NCBI GenBank assembly: GCA_030847615.1
Contig: JAUMIR010000001.1
Coordinates: forward strand, 378,430,687-378,494,686
DNA from: Gambelia wislizenii
Lineage: Eukaryota; Chordata; Lepidosauria; Squamata; Crotaphytidae
Reading direction: 5' to 3'
Length of the DNA stretch: 64,000 nucleotides
The notes under the pieces were generated by a model. The model was not told the origin of the DNA, did not search any database, and saw only the letters and a list, made by a program, of their open reading frames with translations. Numbering within the stretch: the first letter of the stretch is position 1; each line of letters starts with the position of its first letter. The position numbers and the translations under genes were made by a program. Of this stretch, positions 54,641 to 64,000 are shown one piece after another.

Positions 54641-54650
54641 GTGTGTGTTC

Positions 54651-54700
<50 letters not shown>
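54595..54700. repeat. Compound microsatellite (CA)(TGTC)(CT)(TG)(TA)
   Basis: A short (CA)n, (TGTC)n, (TC)n and (TG)n lead into about 22 TA units (54655-54698). Frames over it are low-complexity artefacts. Confidence 0.95.
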
Positions 54701-54701
<1 letters not shown>

Positions 54702-56019
54702 TTAAGGTAACCATGTTGGCCACACAGCAAAATACAACAAACAAAATCTACAAGCAGCTGTACATTTATTGGGCCAACTCCAAAGCATAAAATACATTAT
54801 GGAAACTTTTGAAGGTTAACTGGCTTCTTCATCAGGCAAAGATGTTAAAAATCATACAGGAGAAAAATGATGACGAGGTTAAAGCTGCAGGCCTACATTC
54901 TGTCGGAGATGTTATCCATTAAGATGATATTGTGGGATTTCAATGCAGGCACCACCCCTTAGTGGCGATGTGAGGACTAGGGACAATGAGCAACAAAAGA
55001 CAGGCAAAAAAAAATCAACCCCATTAGCAACAGAAAAGTAATTAATTTACTATAAAGCTGTACACCCATAGTTCGTTGTCATTTTGCCACCCGTGTTTCT
55101 TTGGCCTTGCTCCTCACCCCCTCTTTGCTTCTCTCCTTAATCTAGAATATACAGTGTGGAATTCTTTCTAATATCAGTAACTTTCTGGGTGGGGAAGTGC
55201 TTTTACTTATGAATTGAGTTGCCTCGGTAACTTAAACCATAAAGCATGTTATGTGGGAAGTGTTTGGCCTGCACTAGAAAAGCCTGCATTTCAGATCCAC
55301 CTCTCTAACCATCAAGGAACTGAAAACTCATGCATAAGGCAGAGTCCTAAAGTCTTGCGAATTGGCAAAGCCAACTGTCAAAATATGCCTTTAAGTTTGC
55401 AATGCCTAAAATTAAACTATACCATGACATAATACATTAAACTTTTTTTCTTGAAAGGGAGGGGGAAATACAAGGGGGAAAAGCATACTGAACTTTTCTA
55501 CCAATGAGAAAACAAACAAAAAAAAAAGTGTTGGATCTCCACTTTGCTTTTAAATTGAAGTGGGTGGAGTCCATAATTTAGACTGAAACTTGAGTGAGTG
55601 TAAGTACCCCAAGATCTAAGAGACTTCAGGGTGTGGGTGTCCCATTATCCTTCCTGAACTCCCCCCCCCCATGGTAATAAATTTGCTGCAGAGTTGTTGG
55701 ATTTGGAGGGGGGGAATCCCATAAACTCACTTTAAAACAAGACACATGGGGAACACACACATAAGGACAGAATTGTGCTTCTGGAAAGTTTCTGGGAACA
55801 TGATCATGCCTTCAAGCAAGGCATGAGCTGCCTTGTTTTAAAGGTAAATTGTTGGATTTAGCTGCTGCTCTCCCAAACTAGGCATGACAGTAGCAAATTT
55901 AATTTAGCAGCTTTAGCTGAAACAGAAGGAGGAGAACTTGATCTCCTCCTGACTGCCCTGCTTGCACCAGCACCCACTACTTTCTACCCCACTCCTCTTT
56001 ATATTTTAAAACAGCAGTG
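54701..56019. other. Unassigned; possible retroposon scrap at the start
   Basis: 54703-54840 (ggtaaccatgttggccacac.., acatttattgggccaactcc.., ggcttcttcatcaggcaaag) reads like a dispersed repeat tail, but there is no second copy here to confirm it. The rest holds nothing I recognise. Confidence 0.35.
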
Positions 56020-56152
56020 GGAATCATGCAATTCTCCAGAGCATGTTGGACCACAACTCCTAGCATTCCTCACCATTGGCTATACAGGCTGGGGAAGCTG
56101 CAAGTTACAGTCCAACAAAGTCTGTAGGACTGCATGATTCCCACCTCTCCTC
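56020..56152. mobile_element. Palindromic MITE of the gtccaacatctggagg type
   Basis: Outer inverted pair gtgggaatcatgca / tgcatgattcccac. Inner phrases ttggaccacaactcc / agttacagtccaac, with tcctcaccattggctat at the centre. A similar layout is seen in more worn form at 34205-34325. Confidence 0.62.
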
Positions 56153-57639
56153 TAGACAGAAAGGAAGAGAGAGGAAGAGGAGCTGCCAGCACTACAGATA
56201 GCTGCGGGGCACCCATGGAGATGACGTGCTCCACAAATTTATTCAATTCCATTTTAAAGCCATCCAAGATGGCAGCTATAACTATATCCTATGGTAGCAA
56301 ATTCCACTATGTGCTGTGTAAAGCAGTGCTTTTACTATTTATGCCCATCTCACCACTTAACTTTAGTGGATTTATTCTGGGTAGTATGAGAGAAGGAGAA
56401 AAGCCTCTCCTTATCTACTTTCCCCCCACTGTGCCTAATCCTCTACTTCTTCCTCCTCAGGGGTGGGGGAGGGGGCATTCTAGCTGTTGGACTCTTAGAA
56501 AAAGCCATGTTCAAAGACAGAAAACCAAAAAATGGCAGAGCATGATGCATACTTGCATTAACTCCTCAATATTGCTGTGGTATTGTTCAGAACTGGGCAC
56601 AAATGACAATTAACATGTTTGAGATTCGTGTCTCAAACACAATCTAAACCTGAATACAGGCCGTGGGTTTGGTATAGCCTTGAATTCCTTCCCTTGGCAG
56701 AAGGGGTGCAGCAAAGGGCCTCATCTGGAAAGTTTCCTGTTGGGGGAAAGTAGGAGGCAATTTTTCTTTAGCACTGCCTCCATCATCACCATACTATTCT
56801 AGAAGGTCCCAGTCATCCTGAGAAACTTATTAGCTGGGCCCAGGAGACCAGTGAAAGAAGAGCAAGTCGATGGAAATTGCCTCTACCCCGGGAAGTCTAG
56901 GCCCAGCTTGGAAAATTTATTGGCATTTTGTATTGAAATTAGTTCCTCTTGCTCCATTTAGTTCATTTTGTTTTGTATAAAATGTGTATTGTCTAGAGAA
57001 TTTGTAATTTACAGTAAAGCATTCACTGGAGACATGGATATATTTTTGTGCACACTAAGAGGGCCTGCTTCAATTATGGAAATCCTGGTCTGCCCTATCC
57101 AACTGTTTTGGCTGTTCTGAATATTAAATTCAAATGGCCAACTTTACTAACAGACTGACAGGACATTGCTCTTTGTAAGTATTTTAACACCTACTGTACA
57201 TATGTTTAATAGTGAGCCCAGTGTCATGTAGTGATTAGCAGTGGACTTGGATTGGAGATTGAACTAGCACCTGCTTAGCCATGATGCTCACTGGGTAATT
57301 TGGGGTCAGTTACTTTCTCATTCTAACCAACCACATGCAACTGATGTGAGCAGGAGAGGAAAGGGAGGGGTGTTTTGTGTTTTCTTTCCTGAGCTCCATT
57401 GAAGAGTTGGATATAAAAGTGAGTAAACATAAATGTTTTCTACTGCTTCTGGTCTCTCTTTTCTTGCTTTGCTGCATCTACGGTACTAGGGATTAATCAT
57501 GGTAACAACCATTATAATGTCCTTTCTAGTATTCTGAAATTCTAGGATTCTGAAACTCTAGTATTTCTAGTATTCTAAGGATTATATTGTAAATATATGT
57601 TGGATAATGGAGTGTACCAAAGAATTTCAAAAGAATATC
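56153..57639. other. No gene recognised
   Basis: The frame 56134-56613 (159 residues) overlaps the MITE and shows no domain. No exon-like signal can be defended. Confidence 0.4.
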
Positions 57640-58318
57640 AGCTATCATGTTATAGAGCTATAGAGTACAGCAAAACCTTAGATTGCATAGATCATGAAAA
57701 AACTATGGATTGCTCTTAAAGAAATGTGCATACCCCAACATTTGATTGTCCTGATGCATAACCTGTATTCAGGACAAGATGCAACTGTTAGAAGTAGAAC
57801 AGGGTCAAGGGGGTCAAGCAAGACTGCATTTTTATCAGTCTATCTACAGTATAACAGAATAATTATAGAATACTAAAGCTAAGTTTGTCCATGCCATAGT
57901 ATTTACACTATCATTTCTATGTATGGTTGTGAAAGCTGGACAGTGAAGAAAGATGATGGTGGGGAAAAATTGAAATGTGGTGCTGGAGAAGAGTTCTATG
58001 GAGAGCAGGGACTGCTCAAAAGGCAAATAAATGGGTACTAGATCAAATCAAGCCTGAACTCCCCCTAGAACCCAGAATGACTAAACTTGGACTTTCATCT
58101 TTTGGACGTATCATGAGGAAGACAAGACTCATTAGAAACGACAATCATGCTTGGTAAGGTAGGAAGTAGGAAAAGATGAAGGCCACATTCCAGATCAAGG
58201 AAGCCACATCCCAGAGTCCGCACAACCTGAACAGGGCTGTTGATGATGGGGTGAGTTGGAGGTCTCATTCATGGGGTCGCCATAAGTCAAAGTCAACTTG
58301 ATTGCAATTAAGAACAAC
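57640..58318 (+). mobile_element. BovB/RTE LINE 3' part with internal deletion
   Basis: RT palm text LDCIDHEKTMDCS/LKEMCIPQHLIVLMHNLYSGQDATV (57680-57790) is followed after a deletion by CESWTVKKDDGGEKLKCGAG. Then come ANKWVLDQIKPELPLEPRM and LGLSSFGRIMRK (frame 57975-58157). It ends with the tail tcatggggtcgccataagtc followed by aaagtcaacttg.. aacaacaa, the same terminus as the Sauria SINE. Confidence 0.87.
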
Positions 58319-58836
58319 AAATCTGGTTTTCCTGCCTCAATTTAATTGGCTCTGTTCAGATTTTAAACCATTTTGTATTGGGCCTCATCTAGACAAGGCA
58401 ATATAATGTAGATTGCTGCACATTAACACAAATTTGCAGCAGTGTTCATTTGTCTGCATGTTCTTTTGGCAAGATTGCTGGTGTGTGAAGTTATCTGGGT
58501 TTGATGTTCACATGCAGCCATGCCTGTGAATCAAGATGGTGCTCAAGAGTGAATTACTCGCATTAATATTCTCCACAAGTTGCCGCTGCTGCATAGTTTT
58601 TTTAAGTTTAAATCTGAGATGTGCAAGTGCGACCTTCTGCTTAAAAAAGCTCTTTGGTCACCTTAGCACTAGAAAAAGTGTACGATCAGTACCAGAAAAA
58701 TTAAAAATGGTACCTCCCATCACTTTGCTGCCTGCAAACCCGCCCCCTATGTACTTCCAACCAATCAGTTTTTTTCTGCTTCCGGAATGCACTGCGCTGC
58801 GAATCGGTTGTCCAAACAGGCAATAATGCACATTTC

Positions 58837-58840
<4 letters not shown>
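58319..58840. other. No gene recognised
   Basis: Nothing assigned; the frame 58536-58826 has no recognisable domain. Confidence 0.4.

Positions 58841-58868
<28 letters not shown>
58841..58868. repeat. (TA)n microsatellite
   Basis: About 13 TA units. Confidence 0.95.
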
Positions 58869-58873
<5 letters not shown>

Positions 58874-60076
58874 AAGTCATGAAGGCTTTTCTTCTTGCAC
58901 ATATTTTGCAGTTTTTGGCCCGTGTCCCAAAAAATATGAATCACCACAGAATCTCATTGGGACAAAAGGTAATCTCGAATTCTATGAGGAGCTTTTTCAC
59001 TGCCTTGACAACACTATGGTTTCATTGCTATGAGTTGATACCTCTATCCCCTGAACATTTGAATTGATTTATTTCACACACACTTTTGGAAAAACGTGTT
59101 CAGCAGAGAGAGAGGAGTGGTCTGAGGCTACAGATAAGCAACAAACATATGCTTGTGTGTGTGTGTGTGTTTTCTTTGTCAAATGAAGACCTCATTTTGT
59201 GCAGTTTCTCATCTGCTCAGGGTAGCTTCATTTCTGCCATCTGTGAAGAATCAAGCTGCTTTATCAACAAACATCATGTTTTATTTTTAGAAAAACAATG
59301 ACTAGAGCCATGAATAGACACTGCATTAACTATAATGGAAGACTGTCTCTCTACCCACACCTTCTCTCATTTTGTCCTGGTTATGCTTCTACATGAATGC
59401 TGGGTGTTACTTTGCAAAATTGTTCCTGTGCTTCCTTATTTATTTTTTTTTAAAAAAACCCTCCTACAAGTCGGTCTTGAAAGGAATCCTACAAATGTAT
59501 CTATTCAGTTACTGAATGTATTAATATGTTACAGACCATGCCAACAACTCTGTGCCTGCCAGCCTTGGATTGATCATAGCAATCACATCTAGTCTCCCAG
59601 TTGTTGTTCCAGTTGTACAAACATGAGGAGAGGACAGGTACCTTCCACTTGAGATCACTATATTGTCATTGTACAGTACAAGGTGCTCAATAAAAATAGA
59701 GTGGTAAGTTGTACCTGGAAGGATTTTCCTCTTTATTACAGATTGGGTATCTTCTAAGAAAGTCCAAACAGCTGTCAGTGTAACATCAAATGTGTCCCTT
59801 TGGGAAGTTATTGATTTGAAAGTTACATTGATTCCACACTAAACAATTAAGTTGGTTGGGCTTCTGTGACAAGAATATTGTAAAGAGAAGAATGATAAGT
59901 ATAATTCTGATCTTGGCAATATTGATCAGAAAAGGTCATCATGGCTTTTGTGTATTGAGTTTGCTTGCATACCATCCAACCAATGGCCAGAAGGGACATA
60001 CCTGACTGAAGGATTCATTTAGGTTGCTATACACCAGTTTGTAATACACAATTACAAGGAAAAAAGGGGGATTTTT
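58869..60076. other. No gene recognised
   Basis: Short (TG)n near 59155. Nothing else assigned. Confidence 0.4.
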
Positions 60077-60252
60077 GTGGCACTTTTAATACTAACAGAT
60101 TTATTTTGACATATACATTCATGGACTGCAATCTACTGTGGTTGAAAAAGTGGTTTTAAACCAAGAAACTGCAACCTACTGTTGTTGAGGAAGTGGATTT
60201 TAAACCATGAAAGCTAATGCTGAAATGTATTTGTTAGTCTTAACAGTGCCAC
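60077..60252. mobile_element. Element with 24-bp inverted ends
   Basis: Left GTGGCACTTTTAATACTAAC (60077) is inverted on the right as GTTAGTCTTAACAGTGCCAC (to 60252). Inside, two similar blocks stand in tandem (ctgcaatctactgtggttga..aagtggttttaaacca and ctgcaacctactgttgttga..aagtggattttaaacca). The class is unknown to me. Confidence 0.55.
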
Positions 60253-61082
60253 ATGACTCATTTTAAAAAAATCCTACTGAAATAGACTAACAGGGCAATC
60301 TATTTGGACATTCTAAGAGGGTTTTCAGAAATTCAGTTAAAACTGGCCATAGTGGGTAGGGGTTTCAAGGAGTTATAGTCCAAAGCCCAGAAAACTCCCA
60401 ACATCCATGCTGATTGGGTTTTTGTGAAAGTTGTGGTTCCAAAAGGTAACTTTTACAAGCTCTAAGCTAGACAAAAAATAGTTTCAGGACTCACCTATAC
60501 TGGCAAGGATACACCAGCTCCTTGCTGGCATATCCTGCCCACGGATCAGCCCTGTTCCTCCTCCATTACCTGGATGAAACAGGCCAGAGTCCACGTGGGC
60601 ATGCTTGGCCCATCCCTGCAGCTACCACAGCTGCTGCCTGCATCCCACTCTCCAGATCTAGGCAGGAGGTTCACAGCACATGAGCAAAAACCCCTGCATG
60701 TGACCAGCCTTGGTCACATGTTGCGGGCCCCCTTCCTGGATCTGAAACAGCAAGGCAGCTTTCAGTTACAGTGATGGACCAGCCAGAATGGGCTCCTGCT
60801 GTCACATGGGGTCCAATCAATTTTATTTTAGCTGGAATGCATTTAAATAGGTATTTTTCTAAAATGTTTTATTGGGCCCTACTCCATCTTCCCCCATCTT
60901 AGTCCCATCTTTGTCCAGGGGTCATGAGGACTGTCTGGGGGCAAAATGGAGCAAAAGACCAGCATCATCAGGACTGCAGATCTCCAAGATGGGGGCAAGC
61001 CAGGGTAAAGTGCCCATGAAGACAAGCCCCATGTCTGCCATAACTATTAATTCAAAGCCATGGAAAGTAAGCAATGCTGGAT

Positions 61083-61175
61083 TTGTTGTGTGCCTTCAAA
61101 TTATTCCTAGCTCATGGCAACCCTAAGATGAACCTATCATGTGGTTTTCTGACTTGACTAAGATCACCCAGTGTG
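61083..61175 (-). mobile_element. Sauria-type SINE fragment
   Basis: gttgtgtgccttcaaattattcc, tcatggcaaccctaag and aacctatcatgtggttttct match the tail half of 26343-26582. agatcacccagtgtg is a scrap of the middle, so about 40 bases are missing between them. Confidence 0.75.
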
Positions 61176-62450
61176 TTTTCAATTATCAGGTTGGATTACT
61201 GTACCATGCTCTATGGGGCTGCCTTTGAAGGATTACTGGAAACTCCAGTTGGTCCAAAGAGCAGCAGCCAGATTAAGTGGGCCTGGGTACAGGGAGCACA
61301 CAACTCCCTCGTTGCAAGCACTCCATCGGCTGCTTGTCTGTTTCCAGGCATGATGCAAAGTCCTGGTTTTGACCTATAAAGTTCTATATGACTCAGGTCT
61401 GTTTTATTTGAAAGAGCCTATCCTCCCTTACAAACCTGCTTCTTCTGAGGAGGGAGGCATTGTCTCTGTCCTAATATCCTTGCAGGAACCTGGGACAGGG
61501 CCTTCTCAGTGGCTTCCCCCAGGCTCAGGAACTCCCTTCCCAGAGAGGTTTGACTGACACCCTCCCTATAGAGATGTTCAATGTGAAGTTGAAGGCTTTC
61601 ACGGCTGGCATCCATAGATTTTCCTCGGGTTTTTTCCAGGCTGTGAGGCCATGTTCTGGAATAGTTTCTTTCTGATGTTTCGCCTGCATCTGTGGCTGGC
61701 ATCTTCAGAGAATTGTTGGATAGGAGTGTGTCTGGGGTTTATATGCTGTAAACCCCTGTTGGGGAGGATATGTAAATTTGTGTAATTGAATGGTTGATTT
61801 CTGGGTATAGAAATGCAAGGCTCGTTAGTGTCTGTTTGGCTGATGGTTGGTTGATGGGCCATCAACACTTACAAAGGAATTCCACCCAGGGACATGGGGA
61901 TTCCCAGCAGATAATGACCCATCAACCAACCATCAGCCAAACAGACACTAAGGAGCTTTGCATTTCTATATCCAGAAACTAACCATTCAATGACACAAAC
62001 TTACATATACTTCCCAACAGGGGTTCACAGCATATAAACCCCAGACACATTCCTACCCAAACATTCTCTGAAGATGTCAGCCACAGATGCAGGCGAAACA
62101 TCAGAAAGAAACTATTCCAGAACACGGCCTCACAGCCCGGGGAAAAAAACCTAAGGAAACCCCCCCCCCATACTCTTTCTGTAAATAGGTGAAGACTTTT
62201 CTGGTTAGACAGGCCTTTGAGGACCAATTGTTTAGGCAGGGTGGGTTTGTACAACGTACTGGACTTTCTATCTGGCATTTGCTGTGCTGTTGTGTTTTGT
62301 TAATGGTTCATGTTTTAAACTTTTTTTAAATAATTCAATCACTTTTTAACTTTTGTATTTTGTGAATTTTTAAGTGTGTTTTTTAATCTGTTGTAAGCTG
62401 CCTTGAGTCATGAGTTGGGGAAAAGGTGGGATATAAATAAATATGAATAT
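61176..62450 (+). mobile_element. L2-like LINE 3' part, split by an inverted-repeat insertion
   Basis: Coding remnants: LDYCTMLYGAAFEGLL, LQLVQRAAARLSGPG, ..EHTTPSLQALHRLLVCFQA and VLTYKVLYDSGLFYLKE. The end (SFSVASPRLRNSLPREV-like) is reached at about 61550. After the insertion (61585-62165), the text resumes with gtgaagacttttctggttag and acaggcctttgag. The 3' UTR and terminus gtaagctgccttgagtcatg...gggatataaataaat then close in (AACAAC)n. Confidence 0.85.
61585..62165. mobile_element. Long inverted repeat, Penelope-like terminal sequences, inserted in L2
   Basis: Two arms of about 240-270 bp (about 61612-61858 and 61918-62160) flank a spacer of about 60 bases. Matching arm phrases include ggctgtgaggcc..gttctggaatagtttctttc with its inverse, gcctgcatctgtggctg with cagccacagatgcaggc, and gatggttggttgatggg with its inverse. 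Each arm holds a hammerhead-like core: CTGAAGA, 20 bases, GAAAC, then ATC. It sits at 62068-62102 on the plus strand, and at 61708-61674 on the minus strand. Penelope-like elements carry such ribozymes in their terminal repeats; the assignment is inference, as no RT is present. Confidence 0.6.
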
Positions 62451-62887
62451 AAAGATAAAGATAACAACAAACAACAACAACAAAGCTCATTTACTGGATT
62501 ACATCTATTGGCAAGGAGTTGGATGGGATGACCTTTGAGGTAGCTGTCAGCAGGATGACTGTGTTAATCTAATCAACTTCTTCTGGACTGTCCATGGAGT
62601 GACTAGAGTTGTCAAAGATGGCAGAGACTAATGTTTAATTTGCAAGGAGATCCTCATGTACAGAAACAAATGCATAGCCCTCTGCAATATGCCAAGCTCT
62701 CCAGATGGAGGACCTAAAGTGTTAGGATGACTGGTTTAAAAATTGGTTACATAACTAACATTTTGAAACAACAGAACTAATAAAAAAGCAGTACAGGTCC
62801 TTTTTCTGAAAAAATGCATTGAAATGTGAGTCAGTATGAAATGTTGAAAAAAATATTTTTACATTGATGTTTTAGAAATACCTAAAG

Positions 62888-62919
62888 CAGTTCATTTTTT
62901 TTTTTTTTTTTTTTTTTTT
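62888..62919. repeat. Poly(T) tract, about 31 bases
   Basis: An uninterrupted T run. It could be the poly(A) tail of a minus-strand retroposed sequence, but no body was identified on its left or right. The stretch 62451-63449 is otherwise unassigned. Confidence 0.9.
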
Positions 62920-63449
62920 GTATGGACTTGCAAGAAAAACCTCTGTGTTCTGGAATTTTGTCAAGTGCATCTTTCTTTCGCACACATGTACCATGCTGAA
63001 TTCATCCACTCCATAAAGTAATGAAAGTTTTTGGAGTTTGGCTTATATTTCTGAAAAGGCAAGCATCAAAAGCCAGAATCTGCAAAACAGGTGTTCAGAT
63101 CCTTTGTACCTGGAGTCACACTGTTCAGCCTTCTCGGTATTCCAGGAAGTCTATCCTGCCTGTCAGACTAGCAACAAAAGTTCTATTGCAGGATGAGTCT
63201 TTGCTCTAGTATTCTTGCTTGGCCATGGACAGCACTAACTTTGAGCAAGTTTCCATTTTTCTGTCCAGACACCACCCTTCCACCCTGTCCTGTCCAAGGT
63301 GAACTTACTGTGGCCAGTGGTAGAGACGGACAGAGATACTAGGCAGCACTGGGAAGGGCCATTCTAGTCTTAGCTCCTGGTTCTTGTCTCTGCATCACCT
63401 AATGCCTAATACTGAAATAAATGCTGGGCCAGGTAGCTTAAATAACCAA

Positions 63450-63778
63450 GGAGATTTTCAGACGCGATTTTCAACAGGATATATTGCAAAACAGCTCCGT
63501 TGCTGCTGCGCGGCAGGGGAGCTGTTTCGGATGACGCCATCCCTCTGCCGAAACCCTCCGTGTCACTTCCGTGACAGAATGGAGGAAACCGCATTGTATT
63601 TCATTTACGATTGTTGCCCGTGAGTGAAATACAACATGGTTTCCTCCATTCTGTCATGGAAGTGACACGGAGGGTTTCGGCAGAGGGACGGCGTTGTCCG
63701 AAACAGCTTCCCTGCCGCGCAGCAGCAACGGAGCTGTTTTGCAATATATCCTGCCGAAAATCACGTCTGAAAATCTCC
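63450..63778. mobile_element. Near-perfect palindromic DNA element, 329 bp, duplication CAA
   Basis: Ends GGAGATTTTCAGACGCGATT and the inverse of AATCACGTCTGAAAATCTCC. Arms pair over about 155 bases (aggatatattgcaaaacagc / gctgttttgcaatatatcct; ggtttcctccattctgtca and its inverse). The loop is near 63606-63620. Flanks are CAA (63447-63449) and CAA (63779-63781). CpG-rich, non-coding. Confidence 0.82.
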
Positions 63779-63907
63779 CAAGAAGGGTTGATGAGAAATT
63801 AATTCTGTTGAATTTTATAAAAATTATTTACCCAGTTCACACCTTGTAGAACCAAACACAATTCGGTCATCTGAAATCTGTACATTTCTGGGTTTGTAAT
63901 GCTTTCT

Positions 63908-63960
63908 GAGAAAGAAGGAAAGAAAGAAAAGAAAAGGGAGGGAGGGAGGAAGGGAAATAA
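63908..63960. repeat. Purine-rich (GAAA/GGGA)n tract
   Basis: A run of gaaagaaagaaaa and gggagggagggagg units near the window end. Confidence 0.85.
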
Positions 63961-64000
63961 AAGGGATTTGACGGCATGAATATACTTGGAAAACATGCAA

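Noticed and set aside
56134..56613. 159-codon plus-strand frame
   Set aside because: It overlaps a MITE at its start and shows no domain or codon pattern supporting a gene.
1..64000. CRISPR arrays, bacterial operons, phage or integron structures
   Set aside because: No spaced direct-repeat array, ribosome-binding-site-led gene order or phage gene is seen; the content is vertebrate repeats throughout.

Overview
This window looks like repeat-dominated nuclear DNA from a squamate reptile, probably a lizard. The reasons are tRNA-derived SINEs of the Sauria type, a 5S-rRNA-derived SINE, BovB/RTE LINEs, CR1 and L2 LINEs with their typical 3' tails, a chromodomain Ty3/Gypsy element, and Ty1/Copia pol and gag sequence. 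I recognise no host gene, exon, tRNA or rRNA gene. Almost every open frame that means something belongs to a transposable element, and all of these are broken by frameshifts, stops or truncation.

Layout. 0.9-4.9 kb: remnants of a DNA-transposon family on either side of a Gypsy chromovirus (1556-4629, minus strand) with 347-bp LTRs and a 5-bp target duplication. 4.88-6.82 kb: a TIR-bounded element carrying a GC-rich 86-90 bp minisatellite, followed by a CR1 tail. 7.5-9.9 kb: two 3' fragments of an abundant EN+RT LINE (called LINE-V here) around a 616-bp DNA element with a 3-bp target duplication. 10.99-18.0 kb: a nested stack. A BovB insertion with an internal inversion (minus 3' part, plus 5' part) was interrupted by two DNA elements, a near full-length LINE-V copy (13897-17832) and a second short LINE-V copy. 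19-38 kb: scattered CR1, L2, Sauria SINE, hAT-like MITEs, fold-backs and microsatellites. 39.3-47.1 kb: a Copia complex, with minus-strand gag/protease/integrase pieces on both sides of a plus-strand RT-RNase H with its 3' LTR, and a LINE-V copy at the left edge. 48-64 kb: three near-palindromic DNA elements, another LINE-V copy, a BovB fragment, an L2 copy split by a long inverted repeat that carries hammerhead-like motifs, and simple repeats.

The best candidate for something undescribed is a set of non-autonomous elements whose ends read roughly GGA(G/C)(A/T)TT(T/A)TCAGA(C/T)G. Their target duplications are 3 bp of variable sequence (TTC, AGA, TAA, CAA). They come in two forms: about 0.6 kb non-palindromic, and about 0.33 kb near-perfect palindromes. 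At least nine copies or pieces are visible. Clade names for LINE-V and for the DNA elements are inference. The nested order, target duplications, motifs and frame breaks are read from the sequence.
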